The notes under the pieces: generated by a model
What the model was told of the DNA's origin: nothing
The model's input: only the letters and a program-made list of their open reading frames with translations
Databases searched by the model: none
Program-made: the position numbers and the translations under genes
Source: Nitrosopumilus sp.
Lineage (GTDB): Archaea > Thermoproteota > Nitrososphaeria > Nitrososphaerales > Nitrosopumilaceae
DNA: 64,000 bases
Direction of reading: 5' to 3'
Assembly: GCF_025699125.1 (NCBI RefSeq)
Contig: NZ_JAILWC010000001.1
Coordinates: 62,001-126,000 of the forward strand
Shown here: one piece after another, positions 26,458-35,441 of the stretch
Numbering within the stretch: the stretch's first letter is position 1
Layout: every line of letters begins with the position of its first letter

Positions 26458-27253
26458 GCTCAATCACCGTACAATTATCCTGCGCAATTGCTGAAGATAT
26501 GGGGTTTTCTTTTTGGCCATTTGCAATTAGGGCTTTTTTTACTCCCATATCTAATGCTTCTGTTGATGCCAAAATCTTTTTTTCCATTCCTGGTCCAATT
26601 TTTGGCCTGATTTCTTTTGCTTCTGCTAAAGTTAATTTTGGAACAAGTTTGTCATCCATTAGCAATCCATCTACATTTGTAATGAATAGTACTTTGTCGC
26701 ATCCTACTTTGCCTGCAATGTATGCCGCAGCTCTGTCCCCATCAACATTGAGAAATTCTGATTCTTCGCTAATTGCTATGGGTGAGATGACTGGAGTTAA
26801 TCCCTGTTCTAGGAGTAATTTGATGAAATCAGAGTTGATATCGGTAATTTTTCCTGTATATCCGCCATCAATTGCCTGTTTTCTGCCTTTTTCGTTAACA
26901 ATGAGGAGTTTCTTTTTTCTGTCAGCTTGAATAATTTTGGCATCTACACCTGAAAGACCAATCGCATTAATTCCATTTTTTTGAAGCATCTGAACAATTG
27001 TTTTGTTTATCCTACCTGACATGACCATTGTAAAAATTTCTGCAGTTTCTTTGTCGGTATATCTGCTCTTTATTCCGCTAGGAGACGTGACAAATTTTGG
27101 TTCTTTTCCAAGTTCTTCACAAACTTTTGTAACTTCTTTTCCTCCGCCATGAACTAAAATCACTCCTTCTGATTCTGCTACCTTTTTAATATCTGAAATT
27201 GTTGATGGGTGTAAATTATCTACCACACTTCCGCCAATCTTGATTGTGATCAT
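26450..27253 (-). CDS. lysZ: [LysW]-aminoadipate/glutamate kinase
   Basis: A 267-residue amino-acid kinase like N-acetylglutamate kinase: TIKIGGSVVDN, ILVHGGGKEVTKVC, the VNVDGDRAAAYIAG-type loop (LNVDGDRAAAYIAG) and ITNVDGLLMD. It phosphorylates the side-chain carboxylate of carrier-bound aminoadipate or glutamate. It sits 2 bases behind lysY. The ATG at 27253 is the only good start. Confidence 0.88.
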   Translation of the reverse strand: MITIKIGGSVVDNLHPSTISDIKKVAESEGVILVHGGGKEVTKVCEELGKEPKFVTSPSGIKSRYTDKETAEIFTMVMSGRINKTIVQMLQKNGINAIGLSGVDAKIIQADRKKKLLIVNEKGRKQAIDGGYTGKITDINSDFIKLLLEQGLTPVISPIAISEESEFLNVDGDRAAAYIAGKVGCDKVLFITNVDGLLMDDKLVPKLTLAEAKEIRPKIGPGMEKKILASTEALDMGVKKALIANGQKENPISSAIAQDNCTVIEHE

Positions 27254-27255
27254 TT

Positions 27256-28302
27256 CTATACTGGAGTTAGTGGGGTGTTTCTTAGTCCGTCCATTTCATC
27301 AAAACCACACATTACATTCATGTTTTGAATGGCAGAACCTGCTGCACCTTTCATCAAGTTATCTGATGCAGACAATGCGATTAATCTATTGTTGTCTTCA
27401 TCTAAATCAAATCCGATGTCACAAAAGTTTGAACCAACTAAGAATTTTGGATCTGGGAATTTGTATAATCCCTTTTTATCTCGAATTAATCTGATGAATC
27501 TTTCTTCACCATAAGCTTGACGATATAATTTCCATAATTCTTTTTCTTCAATATCTTTTTTCAAGAATGTGTGATTTGTACACAAAATTCCACGAACTAC
27601 ATCCACTGCATGTGGACTCATTGAAACACGAATTTTATGTCCTGCAATTTCACTAAGCTCCTGTTCAATTTCACCAGTATGTCTGTGTTTTGCAGGTTTG
27701 TATGGTCTGATGACTCCAGCTCTCATTGCATGTGCAGTTCCTGAACCAGAACCTGCGCCAGAAGAGCCGATTTTAGAATCTACTACAATATGTTCTGTAT
27801 CGATTATGTCATTTCGAATTAATGGTGCAAGAGCTAACATCGATGTAACTGCCATACATCCAGGACAGGAAACAAGTTGTGCTTTTTTGATTGCTTCTCT
27901 ATGTAATTCAGGTACTCCAAAAACTGATTTTGCTAGGTAATCTGGGTGTGGGTGTTTCCAGCCATACCATTTGTCATATGCATCCTGATTGTGCAATCTA
28001 TAGTCGGCACTCAGATCTATCACTTTGATTCCTCTGTCATAAAGTGCCTTTACAATTTCAGTTGCAGTTCCATGAGGAACAGCAGTGAAAACTAAATCAC
28101 ATTGATCTGTTAATCTATCATAGTCTAATTCTGAAAACATCAGATCTGTAAATCCTTTCAAACTTGGTTGAACTCTGTGGAGATACTCTCCTACATGTTG
28201 CCTTGATGTAACCATGGCGATTTCAACATCTGGATGATTAACCAGCAGACGAAGTGTCTCTCCGCCTACATATCCTGATGCTCCAACAACACCTACTTTC
28301 AT
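27256..28302 (-). CDS. lysY: [LysW]-aminoadipyl/glutamyl phosphate reductase
   Basis: A 348-residue ArgC-like reductase: VGVVGASGYVGGETLRLL binds NADPH, and the catalytic Cys is in LVSCPGCMAVTS. A conserved HRHTGEIEQEL His block follows. It reduces the acyl phosphate to the semialdehyde while the intermediate stays on LysW. It lies 28 bases behind argX and 2 ahead of lysZ, in one operon from argG. Confidence 0.9.
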   Translation of the reverse strand: MKVGVVGASGYVGGETLRLLVNHPDVEIAMVTSRQHVGEYLHRVQPSLKGFTDLMFSELDYDRLTDQCDLVFTAVPHGTATEIVKALYDRGIKVIDLSADYRLHNQDAYDKWYGWKHPHPDYLAKSVFGVPELHREAIKKAQLVSCPGCMAVTSMLALAPLIRNDIIDTEHIVVDSKIGSSGAGSGSGTAHAMRAGVIRPYKPAKHRHTGEIEQELSEIAGHKIRVSMSPHAVDVVRGILCTNHTFLKKDIEEKELWKLYRQAYGEERFIRLIRDKKGLYKFPDPKFLVGSNFCDIGFDLDEDNNRLIALSASDNLMKGAAGSAIQNMNVMCGFDEMDGLRNTPLTPV

Positions 28303-28330
28303 GATAAGTCTCCTCGCAAAGGAGTATAAT

Positions 28331-29188
28331 TTATTTCCTAACGTAGTTTAGGGCAAATTCTACTATTTCTTTTGGTATGTTTCGTTTAGAAACTCTTGCC
28401 AATCCTTTGAATTCTACTGTGTTGTTCACTTCGTGGACTACCAGTCCCTTTTGATCGTCTTCCATCATGTCAATTCCCAAAATTCCTCCGCCCATGGCTT
28501 TGGATGCTTTTACGGCCATATCTTCCATCTCTTTTGAGATCTCACAAAGTTCAGGATCTGCCCCAAGTGCAATGTTTGTTTTAAAACCTCCTGAAGATTT
28601 TCTATACATGGCTGCAATGGGTTGGTCTCCCACTGTAATTACTCTGATGTCTCTTGGTGGTCTTTTGATTAATTCCTGCAAATAGTAAATTCTATCGTGT
28701 GGACTATCAGTTATGTCTCTAATTTCAAAAACTGCCTCCATGGTATCCTTGTCCTTTAATGGCATTACTCCTCTTCCCCAACTTCCAATTACAGGTTTGA
28801 TCACTAGGGGAAATCCAACTTTCTCTAGATTCTCAGCTGCGCTTTGACTGGAAAATGAAAAATATGTTCTTGGTGTTGGAACGTTGTTTTTCTTTAGTAA
28901 CAATGTCATGAACATTTTATTTCCACAAATGTTTGCGACTTCAAATTTGTTTAAAACTGGAACATCTAAAAATTCTAGACTTGCTGTAAAATGCAGACCT
29001 CTGAAATAGCTGACGCATCGTTCTAAAACAACGTCGCCAAAATCATAATCTTCTTTTTTACTATCTGTGTTTATTTGGGTGATTTTTGCATCAAGCATTA
29101 CTGCATCATGTCCTAGATCTGATGCTTCTTTTTGGAGCATCTTCTCTTCCGCTCTTAGGCGGTCAAACACGATACAGACTTTTGACAT
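28331..29188 (-). CDS. argX: [LysW]-glutamate ligase
   Basis: A 285-residue ATP-grasp ligase, paralogue of lysX at 22557. Shared blocks are VLERCVSYFRGLHFTASLE, LVIKPVIGSWGRG, KRPPRDIRVI and VHEVNNTVEFK. The substrate segment reads GGFKTN instead of EHWKTN. Together with argG and the Glu-ending lysW upstream, this suggests glutamate and the arginine branch. Start ATG 29188 overlaps the lysW stop by one base. Confidence 0.83.
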   Translation of the reverse strand: MSKVCIVFDRLRAEEKMLQKEASDLGHDAVMLDAKITQINTDSKKEDYDFGDVVLERCVSYFRGLHFTASLEFLDVPVLNKFEVANICGNKMFMTLLLKKNNVPTPRTYFSFSSQSAAENLEKVGFPLVIKPVIGSWGRGVMPLKDKDTMEAVFEIRDITDSPHDRIYYLQELIKRPPRDIRVITVGDQPIAAMYRKSSGGFKTNIALGADPELCEISKEMEDMAVKASKAMGGGILGIDMMEDDQKGLVVHEVNNTVEFKGLARVSKRNIPKEIVEFALNYVRK

Positions 29189-29355
29189 TACTCTCCCCAG
29201 TCTTCGCCTACGCTTTCTGCTTGTTTAAGCTCAACATTTGATCCGTCTTTTTTAGATATTTCAAAGTCAGCGCCACAATCAGGACAGGAGACAATTTCTC
29301 CTACTGAGGCATCGTCTGGGATGTTTAGTGTTGCATCACATTCTGGGCAGTTCAT
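29188..29355 (-). CDS. lysW: LysW carrier protein, copy 2
   Basis: A 55-residue zinc-ribbon carrier with CPEC and CPDC, an acidic body and the canonical EDWGE end that carries the substrate. It overlaps argG by 4 bases (ATGA) at its start and argX by one base at its end, so the three are translationally coupled. It is most likely the carrier for the arginine branch and perhaps for both. Confidence 0.9.
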   Translation of the reverse strand: MNCPECDATLNIPDDASVGEIVSCPDCGADFEISKKDGSNVELKQAESVGEDWGE

Positions 29356-30551
29356 GTTTTTGTTGACCTTTTCTTTTGTAATTTATTAGCTTCTGTTGAC
29401 TGCATTCCCCACAATTCTACAAATCCTTTGGCTAATCTTTGATCAAATGTTGATTCTGTACCATATGTGGCGATTTTATGACTGTATAATGAAAAATCTG
29501 ATTTTCTTCCAACAACTCTGAGACTTCCTTTGTACATCTTGAGTTTCACTGTTCCGGAAACTGGTTTTTGTGATTCCTCGATAAATCCGTCAAGATCTCT
29601 TCTTAGTGGATCTTGCCAAAGGCCTGAATACACCAAATATGCCCATTCATCGTCAATTAGTGATTTGAACTTGTTTTCATGTTTTGTATGGACCATTTTT
29701 TCTAGATCTGAATGAGCTTCAATTAGGCAGGTCGCAGCTGGTGTTTCATAAACTTCTCTGGATTTAATTCCGACAACTCTGTCTTCAATATGATCAACAA
29801 TTCCGACCCCCGCATTGCCTGCTTTTTTGTTTATGTATTCAATAAGTTTCTGCGATTCTAATTTTTTTCCGTCAACTGCAACTGGAATTCCCTTCTCAAA
29901 TTTGATTTCCAAATATGATGCTTTTTCAGGCAAGTTTTTTGTCTTAACCCAAATGAATGCGTCATCTGGCGGTTCGTTGTATGGATCCTCTAGCACCCCG
30001 CCTTCAATTGCGCGTCCCCACAAATTTTGATCAATACTGAACCTCTTTGCTACCGCATCAATTTCAATTCCGTGTTTCTTTGCAAATTTCAATTCAGTTT
30101 CTCTGTCCAAGTTCTTGTCTCTAATAGGAGCTATAATCGGAAGATCTGAACCCGAACGTAAAGTGATGTCAAAACGCACTTGATCATTTCCTTTACCTGA
30201 ACATCCGTGTGCAAGCGATGTCACTTTTTCTTTTTTTGCAATCTCTAAAACTTTTTCTGCAATTAATGGCCTGGCAAGAGCTGTTGCAAGACAATATTTT
30301 TTTTGATAAAGTGCATTTGCTTTGATTGATGGAAAAATGTACTTGTTGACAAATTCTTTTCTAGCATCTATGTTGTAGTGTTTTTTTACACCAAGTTTTT
30401 TTGCTTTGGCTGCAATTTTTTTAGCATCATCGCCTTGACCTACATCTACAGTTACTGTAATGACATCCATGTCGTGTTCTTCCTGTAAATATTTCACAAC
30501 TACTGAAGTATCCAAGCCTCCAGAAAATGCAAGAATACCTTTTTGAGTCAT
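29352..30551 (-). CDS. argG: Argininosuccinate synthase
   Basis: A 399-residue enzyme with the P-loop AFSGGLDTSVVVKYL and the conserved SLAHGCSGKGNDQVRF block. It joins citrulline and aspartate using ATP in arginine synthesis. It is the first gene of the minus-strand arginine/lysine operon. The promoter region between it and the divergent ABC transporter is 132 bases. Full length for the family. Confidence 0.95.
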   Translation of the reverse strand: MTQKGILAFSGGLDTSVVVKYLQEEHDMDVITVTVDVGQGDDAKKIAAKAKKLGVKKHYNIDARKEFVNKYIFPSIKANALYQKKYCLATALARPLIAEKVLEIAKKEKVTSLAHGCSGKGNDQVRFDITLRSGSDLPIIAPIRDKNLDRETELKFAKKHGIEIDAVAKRFSIDQNLWGRAIEGGVLEDPYNEPPDDAFIWVKTKNLPEKASYLEIKFEKGIPVAVDGKKLESQKLIEYINKKAGNAGVGIVDHIEDRVVGIKSREVYETPAATCLIEAHSDLEKMVHTKHENKFKSLIDDEWAYLVYSGLWQDPLRRDLDGFIEESQKPVSGTVKLKMYKGSLRVVGRKSDFSLYSHKIATYGTESTFDQRLAKGFVELWGMQSTEANKLQKKRSTKT

Positions 30552-30683
30552 AAAACAACTTTCCCGTTGTATTTTGGAATTTATCTTTTGTGATAGCCTG
30601 AGTTCTAATTATTTTTGAAAAATTTCTGACTAGCTTGAGCTAAAATTCGATGATTATTTAACCGCCAAATATAACGCTGTTTT

Positions 30684-31709
30684 ATGAAAACTCGATCAAT
30701 TATCTCTGCAGGTATTGCAGGAATAATTTTACTGACAGTAATGGGAATTACTCTTAATTCTAGCGTTGCCACACATGAAAATAAAATCCGTATCGCGTAT
30801 TTTCCAAATATTGGGCATTCAATTCCAATAGTTGGAATGGAAAAAGGCTTTTTTGAAAAAAGTGTTGGGGATGAAATAAAAATTGAAACACGTATTTTTG
30901 ATAGCGGTCCACAAGCAATTGAATCCTTGTTTGCAAATTCTGTTGATCTTGCATATGTGGGACCTGGTCCTGCAATTAACGGCTTTTTAAATTCTGAGAA
31001 TCACAATGTAAAGATTCTTGCAGGAGCTGCAAGTGGAGGTTCAAGTTTCATTGTTCATCCTTCATCTGAAATAAAGTCTGCATCTGACTTTGCAGGAAAA
31101 AAGATTGCTGCACCTCAAATTGGAAATACTCAGGATGTATCCCTTCGAAATTATCTTTCAGAAAATGGATTGAAACCTGCTGAAAAAGGCGGCTCTGTAA
31201 TAGTTTACAATATTTCAAATCCTGACATTTACACATTATTTGTTAAGGGTGATATTGATGGAGCTTGGGTTGCAGAACCTTGGGCAACAATTTTAGAAAC
31301 TGAACTTGGAGGAAAAAGATTGTTTCATGAGGAAGAATTGTGGCCAAATAATGAATTTGCATCTGTTCTTTTAATTGCAAATGTGGATTATGTTGAAAAA
31401 AATCACAAATCAGTTTCTGATCTGTTAACTGCGCATCATAAAACTGCCGACTGGATAAATCAAAATCCGACTGAAACAAGAATTGTTTTTAATAATTTTC
31501 TGAAATCACATTTAGGAAAATCACTGCCTGATGAAGTTGTTGATGTGGCATTATCCAATGTTGTTATTACGTCAGATCCTTTACTTGATTCTGTTTACTC
31601 TTTTGCAAAAAAGTCAGATGCGTTAGGATATTTGGGACGAAATGGATATGACTTATCTGGAATCTTTTACCCTGTTGATTCAAATTCTATCTTGGAGGAA
31701 AGCAAGTGA
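30684..31709 (+). CDS. NitT/TauT-family ABC substrate-binding protein
   Basis: A 341-residue SsuA-like periplasmic-type binding protein. A hydrophobic N-terminus (about 8-27) acts as signal or anchor. It is followed by IRIAYFPNIGHSIPIVGMEKGFF, VDLAYVGPGPAING and DGAWVAEPWA. Family ligands include nitrate, sulfonates, taurine, bicarbonate and thiamin precursors; the ligand is not readable here. It overlaps the ATPase gene by 4 bases. Confidence 0.88.
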   Translation: MKTRSIISAGIAGIILLTVMGITLNSSVATHENKIRIAYFPNIGHSIPIVGMEKGFFEKSVGDEIKIETRIFDSGPQAIESLFANSVDLAYVGPGPAINGFLNSENHNVKILAGAASGGSSFIVHPSSEIKSASDFAGKKIAAPQIGNTQDVSLRNYLSENGLKPAEKGGSVIVYNISNPDIYTLFVKGDIDGAWVAEPWATILETELGGKRLFHEEELWPNNEFASVLLIANVDYVEKNHKSVSDLLTAHHKTADWINQNPTETRIVFNNFLKSHLGKSLPDEVVDVALSNVVITSDPLLDSVYSFAKKSDALGYLGRNGYDLSGIFYPVDSNSILEESK

Positions 31710-32473
31710 TGACTAAACTCGAAGCAAAAAATATTGTAAAATATTTCAGCCATGATTCACACAAACTGAAGGCACTTGGTGGAGTTAACCTCAAAGTTGA
31801 GGCCGGTGACTTTGTATGTTTGGTAGGACCATCCGGATGTGGTAAATCGACATTTTTACGCATAGTTGCTGGCTTGGAAACTCCTGATGATGGCCAAATT
31901 TTGTTTGATGGACATCCTGTTGCAGAAACAGGACCTGAAAGAATTATGGTCTTTCAGGAAGGAGCTCTGTTCCCATGGCTCAAGGTTCAAGATAACGTGG
32001 AATTTGGATTAAAGATGGCAGGTATTCCAAAAGAAGAACGTGCAAAGATATCCCATAGATATCTTGACATGATGCAACTTACCAAATTTGCAGATTCTTA
32101 TACGTATCAACTTTCAACTGGAATGAAACAACGTGTAGCTATAGCTAGAGCACTTGTAATGGATCCTGACATTCTACTTATGGATGAGCCATTTGCAGCA
32201 CTTGATGCACAAACTCGTGATTTGTTGTTAGTTGAGATGCAGTTAATTTGGGAAAAGACAAAAAAGACAATTCTTTTTGTAACTCATAATGTTTCAGAAG
32301 CTGCAGTTCTTGGAACTAAGGTTGCAATTTTTAGTAATCGTCCATCAATTATCAAAAAAGAAGTTGATAATAATTTTCCACGTCCAAGAGTAACTGAGGA
32401 CGAGTCATTACTTAAATTTCAACAAGATATTTTAGCAGAATTAAGACCTGAGGTAAAGAAAAGCAAAGAGTGA
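31706..32473 (+). CDS. ABC transporter ATPase, NitT/TauT type
   Basis: A 255-residue ATPase with Walker A GPSGCGKST, Q-loop VFQEGALFPW, signature LSTGMKQRVA (in place of LSGGMxQR), Walker B ILLMDEPF and switch His in FVTHN. It powers uptake by the cluster. Coupled by 4-base overlaps to both neighbours. Confidence 0.92.
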   Translation: MMTKLEAKNIVKYFSHDSHKLKALGGVNLKVEAGDFVCLVGPSGCGKSTFLRIVAGLETPDDGQILFDGHPVAETGPERIMVFQEGALFPWLKVQDNVEFGLKMAGIPKEERAKISHRYLDMMQLTKFADSYTYQLSTGMKQRVAIARALVMDPDILLMDEPFAALDAQTRDLLLVEMQLIWEKTKKTILFVTHNVSEAAVLGTKVAIFSNRPSIIKKEVDNNFPRPRVTEDESLLKFQQDILAELRPEVKKSKE

Positions 32474-33237
32474 CAAGGATGGCGAAAAACTTTACTCCTC
32501 ACAGAATTGCTTTTTACATTGGAATAATTGCAGTCTGGCAAATAGTTGCAATGACTGGAGTGTGGCCAGATAATGTTTTTCCATCCCCGTATGAGGTAGC
32601 TGAAGATTTGGCATATAGTGCATCTGACGGTAGTCTATTTTATGGAATTGCAACAAGTATGTGGAGATTAATTATTGGATTGGCAATTGCAATTGCTGGT
32701 GGTGTTGTACTGGGAATTTTTATGGCCAGAGTTGAAGTGATCAATAAAACAGTCGGTTCCCTAGTTTTAGGATTACAATCAATTCCTTCAATTGCTTGGG
32801 TTCCACTTGCAATACTCTGGTTTGGATTAACTGATGGAGGAATTATTTTCGTTACTGCGATTGGAGCTATTTTTGCAGTTACAATAAACACCTACACTGG
32901 AGTCAAAAACATAGATCCTCACTTTATTGAGGCTGCAAGAAATATGGGTGCAAAGGGCAGTCAGCTAATCACTGCTGTCTTAATTCCAGCAGCATTCCCA
33001 TACATGATTACTGGCTTCAAACAAGGTTGGGCGTTTGCCTGGAGAGGTGTAATTGGTGCTGAAATCCTCTTCTCATTTCTGGGTCTTGGATTTTTACTAA
33101 ATGCCGGACGTTCTCTTACTGATGTCTCACAAGTAATTGCCATAATGATGATAATTATGGGAATTGGATTGGTAATTGACGGAGTTTTATTTACCCGATT
33201 AGAGAATAAAGTGATGTCTCGTTGGGGATTAAGATAA
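32470..33237 (+). CDS. ABC transporter permease, NitT/TauT type
   Basis: A 255-residue membrane protein with about six transmembrane segments and the EAA loop FIEAARNMGAKGSQLITAV, which docks onto the ATPase. It completes a three-gene importer. It starts within the end of the ATPase gene (4-base overlap; frame opens at GTG 32470, ATG 32479 possible). Confidence 0.9.
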   Translation: MTRMAKNFTPHRIAFYIGIIAVWQIVAMTGVWPDNVFPSPYEVAEDLAYSASDGSLFYGIATSMWRLIIGLAIAIAGGVVLGIFMARVEVINKTVGSLVLGLQSIPSIAWVPLAILWFGLTDGGIIFVTAIGAIFAVTINTYTGVKNIDPHFIEAARNMGAKGSQLITAVLIPAAFPYMITGFKQGWAFAWRGVIGAEILFSFLGLGFLLNAGRSLTDVSQVIAIMMIIMGIGLVIDGVLFTRLENKVMSRWGLR

Positions 33238-33240
33238 TTT

Positions 33241-34341
33241 TTATTTTTTAATCTTTAGTGATACTACAAACGCACAAACAATTATGGCAATTGCAAAATA
33301 CATGACTGCCGCATAATCAAAAACAAATGCAATGCTTCCTGCAACTACTGGACCTACTACTGTTGCAATTGATAATGTTGAACTAAATATTCCAGTTGAT
33401 GTCGAACGTGGATTATTTTCCATCAAATGGAAATTTCCACCAATAAACAAAAATGCCCACGTTGCTCCAACAAGTGACATGAATGGCATTACCATCCACC
33501 AATCAGTAACTAACACCAGTCCAATAAATACAAATGTTGTAAACCCTATGCCGATTTTGAATTTAGTTACATTGGATAGGTGTATTTTGCTTGCCATCAC
33601 ATTCATCAAGATAAATGCAGTCAGTGTGTTTGCAACATATACGATTGATACCTGATAAAGCTCTGCACCTAATCTTTCCATTAGCATAATTGGAAGTATA
33701 GTCCATACAGCAGCTGCACCAATGTGTCTTAATAGTAATGATGAGAATAGAAATTTGTTTTTTGCAATGACATTTTTTGTAGTTCCTGGTTTCAGCTCTT
33801 TTTCTTGCTGGGGATTTGGAAGTTTGATTGTAAATAATAATCCAATGACAAACGATGCTGCACTGATTAAGAAAATCAATTTTAGATCATTTGCAATTCC
33901 GGCAGCTGCAATTCCAGCTAGCCATCCCAATGCATGAAACGAGATTACAGTAGCTGCTCGTTTTTTATCAATATTTGCCTCATAGGTATATGCAATCATT
34001 GCAGGAATCATAATTCCGCTTGCTACTCCTGCAGCAATTCTGACAATGAAAAACATGGTGAGATCAGCCGCAAAATAATGCAATCCAAAGGTAATTGCAC
34101 ATCCTATGAAGCCTATTCTGATGAATTTGAGCCTAGTTCCTTTTTTGTCTGAATGTCTTCCAAAATAAATTTCAGATAAAATCTGAGCAAAACTAAATGA
34201 CGCTACTAAAAGTCCAATTTCAAAAATAGATTCTGTTACACCTTTTGCAATAATGGGCATGAAAACAAAGATAATTGAGATTCCAGCATGCTGAAAAAAT
34301 GTTGCACTTCTAACTAGGTTGTTTACTTGAAGTTTTTGCAT
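33241..34341 (-). CDS. Major facilitator superfamily transporter
   Basis: A 366-residue, highly hydrophobic protein with about 10-12 membrane segments and the loop motif GRHSDKKGTRL after the second one, typical of the MFS. The substrate cannot be told. It is convergent with the ABC permease, 3 bases between stops, and divergent from the homocysteine methyltransferase gene. Confidence 0.88.
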   Translation of the reverse strand: MQKLQVNNLVRSATFFQHAGISIIFVFMPIIAKGVTESIFEIGLLVASFSFAQILSEIYFGRHSDKKGTRLKFIRIGFIGCAITFGLHYFAADLTMFFIVRIAAGVASGIMIPAMIAYTYEANIDKKRAATVISFHALGWLAGIAAAGIANDLKLIFLISAASFVIGLLFTIKLPNPQQEKELKPGTTKNVIAKNKFLFSSLLLRHIGAAAVWTILPIMLMERLGAELYQVSIVYVANTLTAFILMNVMASKIHLSNVTKFKIGIGFTTFVFIGLVLVTDWWMVMPFMSLVGATWAFLFIGGNFHLMENNPRSTSTGIFSSTLSIATVVGPVVAGSIAFVFDYAAVMYFAIAIIVCAFVVSLKIKK

Positions 34342-34446
34342 AAATGTACATAAAATCTCATTTCACCTAATTTCAACATACTCCTACAAATGCATGTGGA
34401 TTTTTCTGAAAAGAGTTAAACTATCTAATCTCATTTTAAAATCAAG

Positions 34447-35409
34447 TTGCAAGAAAAAGAACCCTTTCTGACTGCATTACAAAAAAGAATATTGCTTTTT
34501 GATGGTGCAATGGGAACTGAGATTCAAAAATATGATCCAAAACCAGAAGACTTTCCAAATAATCAAGATGGATTCAATGATGGTTTAGTAATTACACATC
34601 CTGAATGGATTAAACAGATTCATAGAAATTATTTAGATGCAGGTTCTGATTGCATTGAAACAAACTCTTTTGGTTCAAATAAAATAAAATTAGACGAATA
34701 CGGGTTTGGTGATCAAACAGTTGAATTCAACAAAAAAATTGCAAAACTCGCATGTGAAGTTTGTGAAGAATATTCAGACAAACCACGATATGTAATTGGC
34801 TCTATGGGGCCATCAGGTTATCTTCCAAGTTCTAATGATCCTGATTTAGGTCAGAAATCACTTGATGAAATCAGGGAAGCATTTGCGTTACAAGCTGAAG
34901 GGTTAATTCTTGGCGGTGTTGACGCATTACTCATTGAAACTAGTCAGGATATTCTTGAAGTGAAATTAGTTATTGAAGCATGTCACAATGCTATTAAAAA
35001 GACCGGCAAGAAAGTTCCAATAATAGCTAATACTACTTTGGATCAATATGGCAAAATGCTACTTGGGACAGACATCCAAGCTGCATACACTACTGTCTCT
35101 GACATGGGGATTGATGTGTTTGGATTGAATTGCTCCACTGGCCCAATCGAGATGAGTCCTAGTGTCAGGTGGCTTGATGAACAAAAAGACCACGACATCT
35201 TGGTAGTTCCGAATGCAGGTATGCCTGAAAATGAAGGCGGACAGGCAATTTACAAAATGACTCCTGAAAAAATGGGTGAAGCATTAGGTGATTTTCTTAA
35301 TCAATACAGCAAAGTACGAATCATTGGTGGATGTTGTGGCACAAATCCAGAACATATTAGAGCACTAAGAAAAGTAATTGACGAAAAAGCCAACTCTGTC
35401 GAGGGTTAA
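34447..35409 (+). CDS. Homocysteine S-methyltransferase domain protein (MetH module 1)
   Basis: A 320-residue homocysteine methyltransferase domain: LFDGAMGTEIQKYDP, ETNSFGSN, and the zinc ligands Cys in GLNCSTGP and GGCCGTNPEH. It corresponds to the first module of cobalamin-dependent methionine synthase. The remaining modules are in the next gene, 32 bases on. Start is TTG 34447; no better start precedes the domain. Confidence 0.9.
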   Translation: MQEKEPFLTALQKRILLFDGAMGTEIQKYDPKPEDFPNNQDGFNDGLVITHPEWIKQIHRNYLDAGSDCIETNSFGSNKIKLDEYGFGDQTVEFNKKIAKLACEVCEEYSDKPRYVIGSMGPSGYLPSSNDPDLGQKSLDEIREAFALQAEGLILGGVDALLIETSQDILEVKLVIEACHNAIKKTGKKVPIIANTTLDQYGKMLLGTDIQAAYTTVSDMGIDVFGLNCSTGPIEMSPSVRWLDEQKDHDILVVPNAGMPENEGGQAIYKMTPEKMGEALGDFLNQYSKVRIIGGCCGTNPEHIRALRKVIDEKANSVEG

Positions 35410-35441
35410 GTATTTAGAAAAACAATGGTGATTTTTCAACG

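Noticed and set aside
28331-29188. RimK-type glutamate ligase
   Set aside because: The ATP-grasp fold is shared, but the RCVSYFRGLH and VHEVNNTVEFK blocks and the adjacent lysW and argG fit ArgX.
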